NCBI GenBank assembly: GCA_963830775.1
Contig: CAWHNT010000010.1
Coordinates: 1 to 24,406 of the forward strand
Length of the DNA stretch: 24,406 nt
From: CAWHNT01 sp963830775
GTDB lineage: Bacteria > Pseudomonadota > Alphaproteobacteria > Geminicoccales > Geminicoccaceae
Direction of reading: 5' to 3'
The position numbers and the translations under genes are program-made. Shown piece after piece: positions 1 to 8,515 of the stretch. The number at the start of each line of letters is the position of its first letter. Position 1 is the first letter of the stretch. Below the pieces are notes generated by a model. That model was not told the DNA's origin, did not search any database, and saw only the letters and a list, made by a program, of their open reading frames with translations.

Positions 1-213
1 TGATACGTTGTTCTTGAGGAAACCGGAAGTTCTAGTGATCGCTTGTTGGTTGACGAGCCGGCTCAAGCTGGACGTCATGAAGGGGTTGCCCGCGATCGCG
101 GGGTTCGGCGACACCGGGTCGCCGACTTGAATGTCGGTGCTTGTTCGCACAGCAAAGCCGATGAGCTCCTTCACCGTCGCACGGCGAGCAGACGCGTGGG
201 CGCTCCCGTACAT
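1..213 (-). CDS. Possible partial hypothetical protein, runs off left edge
   Basis: An open reverse-strand frame begins with ATG at 213 and continues without a stop to position 1 (71 codons). An AAGGA about ten bases upstream could serve as a ribosome-binding site. Codons between about 210 and 50 mostly end in G or C, as in real genes here, but the part nearest the edge uses AT-richer codons such as AGA, ACT and GTA. The reading is a soluble-looking peptide with no motif that I recognise. The same frame stays open upstream of the ATG towards 427, so the start is uncertain. It would be divergent from the importer operon beginning at 428. It may be non-coding; the call rests only on openness and codon pattern. 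Confidence 0.3.
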   Translation of the reverse strand, partial: MYGSAHASARRATVKELIGFAVRTSTDIQVGDPVSPNPAIAGNPFMTSSLSRLVNQQAITRTSGFLKNNVS

Positions 214-427
214 GATGAAGGCGTCCTTGAGCAAAAAGAGAGAGAACAGGCGCACTGGAGGGTTCCACCACGTCCCGTGCCAACCGGTGAAAGCCCCGAT
301 GCGAGCTGATTGACTGAGCAGCGGCGGAAGGGCAGCCTTCGGTCGGTCGACCGAGCACCGTCGGGAAAGCTCAAGCCAGAGGTTCCGGCCCGCAAAGCCG
401 GCACCGGATGCGGGAGGACGAGACACG
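214..427. promoter_or_regulatory. Leader of the peptide-type ABC importer operon
   Basis: No convincing gene lies between the doubtful edge ORF and the ATG at 428. A 12-bp perfect palindrome (TCGGTCGACCGA, 343-354) lies about 75 bp before the start and could be an operator, although palindromes this long occur by chance in GC-rich DNA. A clear ribosome-binding site, GGGAGG at 412-417, precedes the ATG by ten bases. I see no promoter hexamers that I would defend. Confidence 0.3.
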
Positions 428-2012
428 ATGCCCTGGCGCAATCTGCTTTTTGCCGGCTTGGCCAGTCTCGCGGCAGTGGTGACGTCGGCATCCGAGGCGC
501 TCGCGGAGACAACGCTTCGCGCCGTGATGCATTCGGACCTGAAGATCGTCGATCCGATCTGGACCACGGCCTATATCACGCGCAATCACGGTTATATGAT
601 CTACGATACACTGCTTGCGGTCGATGAGCATCTGGAGCCGAAGCCGCAGATGGTCGAGAGCTGGACCGTCAGTGACGATACCCTTACTTACACCTTCGTC
701 CTGCGTGATGGGCTCAAGTTCCACGATGGTACGCCGGTGCGGAGCGAGGACGCGGTGGCCTCGATCAGGCGCTGGGCGGCCCGGGACACGATGGGCCAGC
801 TCCTCATGGGCTATGTGAAGGAGCTTGCCACCGTCGACGACAGGACCTTCCGGCTGACGCTGGGCAAGCCCTACGGCCTCGTCCTGCTGTCGCTCGCCAA
901 GCCCTCCTCGAACGTGCTCTTCGTGATGCCCAAGCGGGTGGCCGACACGCCGCCCATGGAGCAGATCACGGACTATACCGGCTCCGGGCCGTTCCTGTTC
1001 AAGAAGGACGAGTGGAAGCCGGGTGCGATCGCCGTCTACGAGAAGTTCAAGGACTACAAGCCCCGCAGCGAGCCGCCCTCATGGGGTGCCGGCGGCAAGG
1101 TGGTGAACGTCGATCGGGTGGAGTGGGTCTGGATCCCCGACCAGCAGACCGCGATGGCGGCACTGCAGAACGGCGAGATCGACCTGATCGAGCAGCCGGC
1201 CCACGACCTCCTGCCACTCCTCGAGGGCGACGAGAACGTCGTCCTCTACGATCAGAACCCGCTCGGCAACCAGTACATGCTCCGCTTCAACAGCCTCTAC
1301 CCGCCGTTCAACGACCCGAAGATCCGGGAGGCGGCGCTCTATGCCCTGAACCAGGAGGACTTCCTCAAGGCAACGATCGGCAACCCGAAATACTACAAGG
1401 TCTGCGCCGCCATGTTCGTCTGCGGGACCACGTTCGCGACCGACAAGGGCGGCGAGATCCTGCTGCGCTCCGACTTCGAGAAGTCGAAGGAGCTGCTGAA
1501 GGAGGCGGCCTATGACGGCACGCCCGTGGTCCTCATGCACTCGACCGACCTGCAGGTGCTCACCAACCTGGCGCCGGTCGCCAAGCAGCTGCTCGAGAGG
1601 GGCGGCTTCAAGGTCGACATGCAGGACATGGACTGGCAGACGGTCGTGGCCCGCCGCGCCAACCGGCAGCCGCCGGCCCAGGGCGGATGGAACGTGCTCC
1701 TGACCTCCTGGGTGGCGGCCGACCTCCTGAAATCCGATCAGCACGGCCGGTCTCAACGCCACCGGCGAGAAGGGCTGGTTCGGCTGGTTCGACGACCCGA
1801 AGCTCGAGGCCATGAAGCGCGAGTTCGCGGAAGCGAACGACCCGGCAAGGCAGAAGCAGCTCGCCGAGGAGATCCAGGTCCACGCCCTGCGCACGACCGT
1901 GACGCACGCCTATCTGGGCCAGTGGTACCAGCCGATGGCGCTGCGCAAGGCCGTCACCGGCGTGCTGCAGGGGCCGGCACCCTATTTCTGGCATCTCGAG
2001 AAGCAGGGATGA
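428..2012 (+). CDS. ABC transporter substrate-binding protein, family 5 (DppA/OppA-like), frameshifted
   Basis: This is the periplasmic receptor of an importer for peptides or similar solutes. Residues 1-26 form a Sec signal peptide ending in SEALA. The family 5 pattern follows: a YDTLLAVDEHLEPKPQ block near residue 60, then the LTYTFVLRDGLKFHDGTPV segment. Near 1730 the frame is lost. Removing one A from the AAA at 1730-1732 restores LLNPISTAGLNATGEKGWFGWFDD in the next frame (split here across the join), then runs to TGA at 2010-2012. The corrected length, about 527 residues, is normal for the family. The ATG has a GGGAGG site. The gene heads an operon with the permeases and ATPase that follow. 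The substrate cannot be told: family 5 proteins bind di- and oligopeptides, nickel, glutathione, opines and sugars. Confidence 0.88.
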
Positions 2013-2070
2013 GCGCCGGCTCGGGCTTCCTGAGGCGCTGACGGCCAGCACCCGAAGTCGCGGCCGCACG

Positions 2071-3012
2071 ATGCTCGCCTTCCTGCTCCGCCGGCTGCTC
2101 GCCACCATCCCGGTCATGCTGATGGTGGCGGTGCTCGTCTTCCTCATGCTGCGCCTCACGCCGGGCGACCCGGCGGCCATCATGGCCGGCGAGAACGCCT
2201 CGACGGCCCAGATCGAGGCGATCCGGGCCGATCTCGGGCTGGACCGGCCGCTCCCGGTGCAGTTCGCCATCTGGTCGGCACGGCTGCTGCAGGGCGATCT
2301 CGGCCAGTCGTTCTTCTTCAAGCGCCCGGTGACGGAGCTGATCGGCCAGCGGGTGGGGGCCACCGTGGCCCTCGCGACCACGACGATCCTGTTCTCGATC
2401 CTGGTGGCGGTCCCGCTGGGCGTGCTCGCCGCCTGGAGGCACGGCTCGCTCGTCGACCGGCTGGTGATGGGCTTCTCGGTCCTGGGCTTCTCGGTGCCGG
2501 TGTTCGTGCTCGGCTATGTGCTGATCTACGTCTTCGCGGTCAGGCTCAACTGGTTCCCGGTCCAGGGCTACAAGCCCCTCGCGGCGGGCTTGTGGCCCTT
2601 CCTCTACCAGCTCATCCTGCCGAGCCTGACGCTCTCCGTGATCTACATCGCGCTGATCGCCCGGATCACGCGGGCCAGCCTGCTCGAGGTGCTGGGTGAG
2701 GACTTCGTGCGGACGGCGCGCGCGAAGGGCTTGCGCGAGACGGTCGTGCTGCAACGGCATGCGCTCCGCAACGCCGCGGTGCCGATCGTCACCGTGATCG
2801 GGATCGGGGTGGCACTCCTCATCGGCGGCGTGGTGGTGACCGAGAGCGTCTTCAACATCCCCGGTCTCGGGCGCCTCACGGTCGACGCGGTGCTGGGCCG
2901 GGACTACCCGACCATCCAGGGCGTGATCCTGGTGTTCTCCTTCGTCTACGTCCTCCTGAACCTCCTGATCGACGTCGCTTACGCCCTTCTCGACCCGAGG
3001 ATCCGCTATTGA
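2071..3012 (+). CDS. ABC transporter permease, DppB/OppB type
   Basis: Inner-membrane subunit of the importer, 313 residues, as usual for DppB. It begins with the typical short amino end followed at once by a membrane helix (VMLMVAVLVFLMLRL), then the conserved LTPGDPA segment. About six hydrophobic segments are visible. The cytoplasmic coupling loop near residues 205-230 (EDFVRTARAKGL, then HALRNA) matches the EAA loop that docks on the ATPase, and the carboxyl end reads as usual (DVAYALLDPRIRY). It starts 58 bp after the binding-protein stop with only a weak ribosome-binding site. Its stop overlaps the start of the next permease. Confidence 0.93.
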   Translation: MLAFLLRRLLATIPVMLMVAVLVFLMLRLTPGDPAAIMAGENASTAQIEAIRADLGLDRPLPVQFAIWSARLLQGDLGQSFFFKRPVTELIGQRVGATVALATTTILFSILVAVPLGVLAAWRHGSLVDRLVMGFSVLGFSVPVFVLGYVLIYVFAVRLNWFPVQGYKPLAAGLWPFLYQLILPSLTLSVIYIALIARITRASLLEVLGEDFVRTARAKGLRETVVLQRHALRNAAVPIVTVIGIGVALLIGGVVVTESVFNIPGLGRLTVDAVLGRDYPTIQGVILVFSFVYVLLNLLIDVAYALLDPRIRY

Positions 3013-3944
3013 GCGTGAGCCTCGAGGATTCGCTCCTTGCCGCCGAGGCCGCGCCGGCTGCGGTGCGCCACGATCGCCTGGCACGGCAGCTGCGCCGGAA
3101 CGTGGGCGTAGTGCTGGGCACGCTCATCCTGCTGGCGATCGTGGTGCTTTCCATCCTGGCCCCGGTACTGGGCACGGTCGACCCGGCGCAGCTCGATCCG
3201 ACCTTCCGCAACAAGGTGCCGGGCACGGAACGGACCATCACCGAAGCCGACGGGGGCGAGCACGGCTTCGTCTACCGCATGGGCACGGACAGCCTCGGGC
3301 GGGACGTCTACTCGCGGGTCCTCTATGGCGGGCGGGTCTCGCTCACCGTGGGCCTCGCGGTGGCGGTGCTGGCACTCACCGTGGGCCTCCTGGTCGGGCT
3401 CGTCACCGGCTACCTGCGCTGGCTCGACGCCATCGTGATGCGGCTGATGGACGGGCTCATGGCGATCCCCGGCATCCTGCTGGCACTCACGCTCGTGGCA
3501 CTCTGGGGTGCGGGCCTGTCGACCGTCATCCTCGCCATCGCGGTGCCGGAGATCCCGCGCGTGGTGCGCCTCGTGCGCTCGGTCGTGCTCTCGGTGCGGG
3601 AGGAGCCGTATGTCGAGGCAGCCGTGGCGCTGGGCACGCCCACGCCGCTCATCCTCTGGCGGCACGTGCTGCCCAACACGATCGCACCTCTCATCGTCCA
3701 GGGCACCTACGTCGCCGCCTCCGCGATCCTGGTCGAGGCGATCCTCTCCTTCCTCGGCGTCGGCATCCCGACCGAGGTCCCCACCTGGGGCAACATCATG
3801 GCCGAGGGTCGGACGCTGTTCCGGGTCTTCCCGCACACCATCATGTTCCCCGGCCTGTTCCTGGCGCTGACCGTGCTGGCGGTGAACATCCTGGGAGACG
3901 GCCTGCGGGACACGCTCGACCCGCGTCTCGCCAGGCGGCTCTGA
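3009..3944 (+). CDS. ABC transporter permease, DppC/OppC type
   Basis: Second inner-membrane subunit, 311 residues. The likely start is TTG at 3009, overlapping the stop of the DppB-like gene by four bases, with GAGG eight bases upstream; GTG at 3015 is an alternative. A cytoplasmic amino end of about 30 residues precedes the first helix. Next comes the long periplasmic loop with the family marker MGTDSLGRDVYSRVLYGGR, then five hydrophobic segments. The coupling loop EEPYVEAAVALGTPT lies near residue 200, and the end carries the NILGDGLRDTLDPR signature. The stop TGA overlaps the ATG of the ATPase gene by one base, so the two are translationally linked. Confidence 0.93.
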   Translation: MSVSLEDSLLAAEAAPAAVRHDRLARQLRRNVGVVLGTLILLAIVVLSILAPVLGTVDPAQLDPTFRNKVPGTERTITEADGGEHGFVYRMGTDSLGRDVYSRVLYGGRVSLTVGLAVAVLALTVGLLVGLVTGYLRWLDAIVMRLMDGLMAIPGILLALTLVALWGAGLSTVILAIAVPEIPRVVRLVRSVVLSVREEPYVEAAVALGTPTPLILWRHVLPNTIAPLIVQGTYVAASAILVEAILSFLGVGIPTEVPTWGNIMAEGRTLFRVFPHTIMFPGLFLALTVLAVNILGDGLRDTLDPRLARRL

Positions 3945-5637
3945 TGCCGGAGTCAAGGGCAGGGCGAGCCGGTCCTGGCCATCAGGGACCTCGCCGTGCA
4001 GCTGCCGGAAGGAGCCGACCGGCGGCTCGCGGTGGACGGCGCCAGCCTCGAGCTCCACCGTGGCGAGACGGTCTGCGTCGTGGGCGAATCCGGCTCGGGC
4101 AAGTCGGTGACGGCGGCCGCGATCATGGGGCTGCTGCCCAAAGGCCAGCTCACGGTCGCGCGCGGCTCGATCCACCTCGAGGGCGAGGACCTGACCCGGG
4201 CCACGAGCGCCCGGCTCCGCGCGCTGCGTGGGGCGCGGATGGCCATGGTCTTCCAGGAGCCGATGACCGCGCTCAACCCGATGATGAGCTGCGGGCGGCA
4301 GATCGACGAGGTCCTGCGCGCGCACACCCGGCAGGGCGCGGCGGAGCGCCGGCGAAGAGTGCTGGACGTCATGGGCGAGGTCCGGCTGCCCGAGCCCGAA
4401 GCACTCTACCACGCCTACCCGCACCAGATCTCCGGCGGCCAGCGCCAGCGGGTCATGATCGCCATGGCGCTCGTGCTGGAGCCCGTGCTGCTGATAGCCG
4501 ACGAGCCGACGACCGCCCTCGACGTGACCACGCAGGCGCAGATCCTGCATCTGATCCGCGAGCTGCAGCAGCAGCACGGGACCGGGGTCCTGTTCATCAC
4601 CCATGATTTCGGCGTGGTGGCCGAGATCGCGGACAGGGTGATCGTCATGCGGGCGGGCCAGGTTGTCGAGACCGGCTCTCGCGAGCAGGTCCTGCGCGCG
4701 GCCCGGCACCCGTACACACGGCTGCTGATCGAGGCGGTGCCAAGCCTCGTGCCACGCGCGGCGCACGCCCCTGGCCGGACGCCCGGTCGTGCTGCGGGTG
4801 GAGGGGCTGAACAAGACCTATCAAGCCGGCGGGTTCCTGCAGCCCAGGCGCGAGGTCAGGGCAGTCCAGGAGGTCACGCTCGAGCTGCGCCAGGGCGAGA
4901 CGCTGGGGATCGTGGGCGAGTCGGGGTCGGGCAAATCCACCGTGGCGCGGTGTCTGGCTCGCCTGGTGAGGCCGACCGGGGGCGAGATCTGGCTGGGGAA
5001 GACCGAGATCGGCCGGCTGGGCCTGCGCGGATTGCGGCCCGTACGGCGGCGCGTGCAGCTCGTGTTCCAGGACCCCTACCGCTCGCTCAACCCGCGGCGG
5101 ACGGTCGGTGCCTCGCTGATCGAGGGACCGCTCAACTACGGCGTACCGCCGGCCGAAGCCACCCGCCGGGCGCGCGAGCTCATGGCGCTGGTACGGCTGG
5201 ATCCGGAAGCGCTCAACCGCTACCCGCACCAGTTCTCGGGCGGGCAGCGGCAGCGGATCTGCATCGCCCGGGCGCTCGCCCTCGAGCCTGAGCTCCTGAT
5301 CGCCGACGAGGCGGTCTCGGCCCTCGACGTCTCGGTGCAGGCGCAGGTGCTGCGGCTCCTGGACGAGGTGCGCCTGCGGCTGAACCTGGCACTGCTCTTC
5401 ATCACCCACGACCTGCGCGTGGCAGCACAGCTCTGCGACCGGGTAGCGGTGATGCAGGGCGGCCGGATCGTCGAGACGAACGCCGCCGAGGAGCTCTTCG
5501 CCAACCCCCGCCACCCCTACACCCAGGCGCTGCTCGCCGCAGCACCCGGGCGGCAAGAGCTCTTCGGTCCCGTTGAAGCTCAGGCCGCGTCGCGGACGGT
5601 TTGCCCATCGGCCGACTCGGCCAGCGGTGCCGCGTAG
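3944..5637 (+). CDS. ABC transporter ATPase with two nucleotide-binding domains (GsiA/YejF-like), two frameshifts
   Basis: Energy-coupling subunit for the preceding permeases. The first half has Walker A GESGSGKS, signature SGGQRQR and Walker B LLIADEPTTALD. The second repeats these with LLIADEAVSALD. The ATG at 3944 is in the wrong frame after four codons; removing one A at 3955-3956 gives MPESGQGEPVLAIRDLAV and joins the domain. A second extra base near 4760-4762 separates the halves. In between I find no stop in the first frame and no ribosome-binding site for a new gene, and the repaired linker (PRARTPLAGRPVVLRVEG) is smooth. I therefore read one protein of about 560 residues, like GsiA or YejF, not separate DppD and DppF. 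If it is two genes, the second begins near GTG 4789. The 3' end overlaps the convergent aminotransferase by 58 bp. Confidence 0.85.
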
Positions 5638-6947
5638 GTCGCCAGCACGTCGTCGAACGCCGCCAGGAAGGCACTGTCGTCGGCCTCCGTCAGCGGCAGC
5701 GATAGCGAGATCAGGCCGCGCCGGGCGATGCTGAAGCCGCGCTCGAGCAGCGCCAAGTGCAGGAGCTTGCGGGCGGCGGGCGATGCCACGACGTCGGCCG
5801 GGTCGCGGATCGGTGCCGTTGCCTGGACATGGACGGCCATGATCGAGCCCGAGCCTGTCACCTGCAGCGGCACGCCGTGCGCCGCTCCTGCCGCCGCCAG
5901 CCGTGCCCGAAGGTGCTCGCCGCGCGCGTAATGCCGGTCCGCCACCTCGGGCGTGAACACCTCCCTGAGGCCCGCAAGGCCGGCGGCGAGGCTCAGCGTG
6001 TTGTTGTTGAACGTCCCGGCGTGGCTCACGCCCGAGGGCCGCGTGGTGTCGAACACGTCCATGAGGTCGGCGCGGCCGCCGAAGGCGCCGAACGAGAGCC
6101 CGCCGCCCAGGTACTTGCCGAACGTGGTGAGGTCGGGGCGCAGGCCCAGCCGGCCCTGCATGCCGCCGGGGCCGTTGCGCGAGGTCATCACCTCGTCGAG
6201 GATCAGGACGATGCCGTGGCGCGCCGTGACCTCACGCAAGTATGCCAGGAACTCGGGCTCGGCCGGGATCGCCCCACCGGAGCCCATCATCGGCTCGACC
6301 AGCACCGCCGCGACGGCATCCGGATCGTCCACGAGGGCGGCGGCCGTGGCCTCGACATCGTTGTAGCGGCCGTAGCGGTACGGGAATGGCACGTTCCAGG
6401 GTTTGTCCCGGCCTGAAAAGGAGAGCACGCCGCCGTGATAGGCACCGTCGAAGACCAGGATCTCCGCGCGGCCTGTGGCGAGGCGGGCCGTGGTGATCGC
6501 CATCAGGTTCGCCTCGGTGCCCGAATTGCAAAACCGCAGGCGTTCGCAAACCGGAAAACGCTGGCGGATCAGCTCGGCGAACTCGGCCTCGTAGCGATTG
6601 GGGCCGCCCAGGGAGAGGCCGCCCTCGACCGCAGCGTGGATTGCGGCCGTGATCACGGGGTGCGAGTGGCCGAAGAGCCCCGCCGTGTACTCGCCCAGAT
6701 AGTCGACATAGGCGTGGCCGTCGGCATCCCACAGCCTCGCTCCCTCGCCGCGGGTGAGGCTCAGCGGGAACGGGTCGTAGTAGAGCACCGAGCGGGTGTT
6801 GCCGCCCGGCAGCACGCCCCGCGCTCGCTCGAAGGCGGCTTGGGAGTTCGGGCTGCGGGCGATGTAGCCGGCCTCGACGCGGCCGATGGCGTCGTCGAGC
6901 GCCTCGGTGTTGGTCGGAGCGGATCGGAGTTCAGAGGCGGACGTCAT
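5580..6947 (-). CDS. Class III aminotransferase, glutamate-1-semialdehyde aminomutase-like
   Basis: PLP enzyme of fold type I, 455 residues from ATG 6947. That start has GGAG eight bases upstream and overlaps the end of the upstream ATPase gene by 17 bp. Visible marks are the amino-end block VLPGGNTRS, the cofactor-phosphate segment NSGTEAN (about residues 141-147), VFDGAYHGG, the LDEVMTSR aspartate (D251) that holds the pyridine nitrogen, and the Schiff-base lysine in FGKYLGGG (K278). It resembles HemL, but its place in a transport operon argues for a catabolic transaminase or mutase acting on an imported amine rather than tetrapyrrole synthesis. The exact substrate cannot be read from the sequence. 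It is last in the minus-strand operon. Confidence 0.9.
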   Translation of the reverse strand: MTSASELRSAPTNTEALDDAIGRVEAGYIARSPNSQAAFERARGVLPGGNTRSVLYYDPFPLSLTRGEGARLWDADGHAYVDYLGEYTAGLFGHSHPVITAAIHAAVEGGLSLGGPNRYEAEFAELIRQRFPVCERLRFCNSGTEANLMAITTARLATGRAEILVFDGAYHGGVLSFSGRDKPWNVPFPYRYGRYNDVEATAAALVDDPDAVAAVLVEPMMGSGGAIPAEPEFLAYLREVTARHGIVLILDEVMTSRNGPGGMQGRLGLRPDLTTFGKYLGGGLSFGAFGGRADLMDVFDTTRPSGVSHAGTFNNNTLSLAAGLAGLREVFTPEVADRHYARGEHLRARLAAAGAAHGVPLQVTGSGSIMAVHVQATAPIRDPADVVASPAARKLLHLALLERGFSIARRGLISLSLPLTEADDSAFLAAFDDVLATYAAPLAESADGQTVRDAA

Positions 6948-8489
6948 CGGCGCTCTCCAGGTCGGGCATGGTGCGTGCCTTGATCCGGTCGCCCTCACCG
7001 GCGGCGTGGTACATGATCTCCTCCTGCGTCGCTCCGGCCCCCTCGAGCTCGGCGACGATCCGGCCCGCGTGCATCACCAGGATGCGGTCGCTCATCGTCA
7101 GGATCTCCCGCAGGTCGGAGGAGATCATCAGGACGGCCATGCCCGCCCGCGCCAGGTCGCGTAAGAGGCCGTGGATCTCGGCCTGGGCGCCGACATCCAC
7201 GCCCCGCGTGGGCTCGTCGACGATCAGCACCTTGGGCCGGGTCGCCAGCCATTTCGCGATCACCACCCGCTGCTGGTTGCCGCCGCTCAGGTGCCTGACC
7301 GCCTGAGCGATCGAGGGCGTGCGGATGGCGAGGCGGCGCACATACTCCTCGGCGAGTCGGCGTTCGGCGCCTGCGCGGACGAATCCCGAACCGTGCGAGC
7401 CTGCGCCAGGACGGCATGGCCAGGTTCTGCCGCACCGAGAGTGCCGTCACGAGGCCCTGCTCCTTGCGGTCCTCGGGTACCAGCCCGATCCCGGCCCGGA
7501 CCGCGTCCCGGGGCGAGCGCACCCGCACCGGCACGCCCTCGACCAGGATCTCGCCGGAATCGGTGGCAAGATCGCCGAAGAGGGCGCGGGCCACCTCGGT
7601 CCGGCCGGCACCCACGAGGCCGGCCATGCCGACGATCTCGCCCTCGTGGAGTGCCAGGCTGATGTCCGTGCAGGACGCCGCGTCGCTCCGAGGCCCGCGC
7701 CTCGAGCACGGGCCGCCCCTTCGACCCCGCCTCGGCGCGCAGCAATGCACCCATCTCGCGCCCGATCATCATCCCGATCAGGCCCGCAAGGTCCGTCTCG
7801 GCCACCGGCATGGTCGCGATGCGGCGGCCGTCGCGCAGGATGGTCACCCGGTCGCAGAGGTCGAAGATCTCCTGCATCCGGTGCGAGACGTAGACGATGC
7901 CGATCCCGTCGGCCCGCAGCCGGCGGATCGCGGCGAAGAGGAGGTCGCTCTCGTGCTGCGTCAGCGAGGTCGTGGGCTCGTCGAAGACGAGGACGCGCGC
8001 CGAGGAGGAGACCGCACGGGCGATGGCCACGAGCTGGCGGGACGCCACCGGCAGCTCGCCCAGTGGCGTGTCCGGGTCGATGGCGACACCGAGGCGGCCG
8101 AGCAGCCGGCTGGTCTCCTCCCGCATCCGGCGCCTGTCGATCAGCCCGAAGCGGCCCACCGGCTGCCGGCCGAGGAAGACGTTCTCGGCCACGCTGAGAT
8201 AGGGCTCGAGCGCCAGCTCCTGGTGGACGACGGCGATGCCCAGCGCCTGCGCGTGGCGCGGGCTCGTCACCCGCACCGGCTCGCCGCCGAGCCGAATGGT
8301 TCCGGCATCCGGCCGGTAGACGCCGCAGAGGATCTTGATCAGCGTCGACTTGCCGGCCCCGTTCTCGCCCAGGAGCGCATGCACCTCGCCCGGGCGCAGC
8401 TCGAAGCCCACCTCCTCGAGCGCCCGGACGCCGGGGAACGACTTGCTGACGCCCTCGACCTCGAGAACCGGCAGCACCTGCGCTGTCAT
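6931..8489 (-). CDS. Sugar-type ABC transporter ATPase (RbsA/MglA family), two frameshifts
   Basis: A double-domain ATPase of the ribose/galactose/autoinducer-2 importer family. From ATG 8489 the first domain shows Walker A GENGAGKST (residues 41-49), VVHQELAL, and Walker B LVFDEPTTSL with the weak linker signature PVASRQ typical of this half. The second domain has the degenerate Walker A AGLVGAGRTE, then LSGGNQQR and LIVDEPTRGVD. Two single extra bases break the frame. One lies in the CC at 7667-7668, where repair gives RRGVLHDISLALHEGE; the other lies in the CCC at 7385-7387, where repair gives RLARFGFVRAGAERRLAEE. The corrected length is about 518 residues, normal for RbsA. It lies 26 bp after the chimeric permease gene and overlaps the aminotransferase. 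Confidence 0.9.
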
Positions 8490-8515
8490 CGCCGGCCTCC
8501 TTTGCGATATGCCCC

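Noticed and set aside
343..354. 12-bp palindrome TCGGTCGACCGA as a firm operator
   Set aside because: Several palindromes of this length are expected by chance in 24 kb of GC-rich DNA; it is kept only as a note in the leader entry.
3006..4814. A 602-codon open frame on the minus strand opposite the permease and ATPase genes
   Set aside because: It is rich in Arg, His, Asp and Gln with no motif, and lies opposite clearly conserved genes; it is a shadow caused by high GC content.
5580..6947. Haem-biosynthetic glutamate-1-semialdehyde aminomutase (hemL)
   Set aside because: Motifs are shared by the whole class III group, and the operon setting with an importer and amidase argues for a catabolic role.
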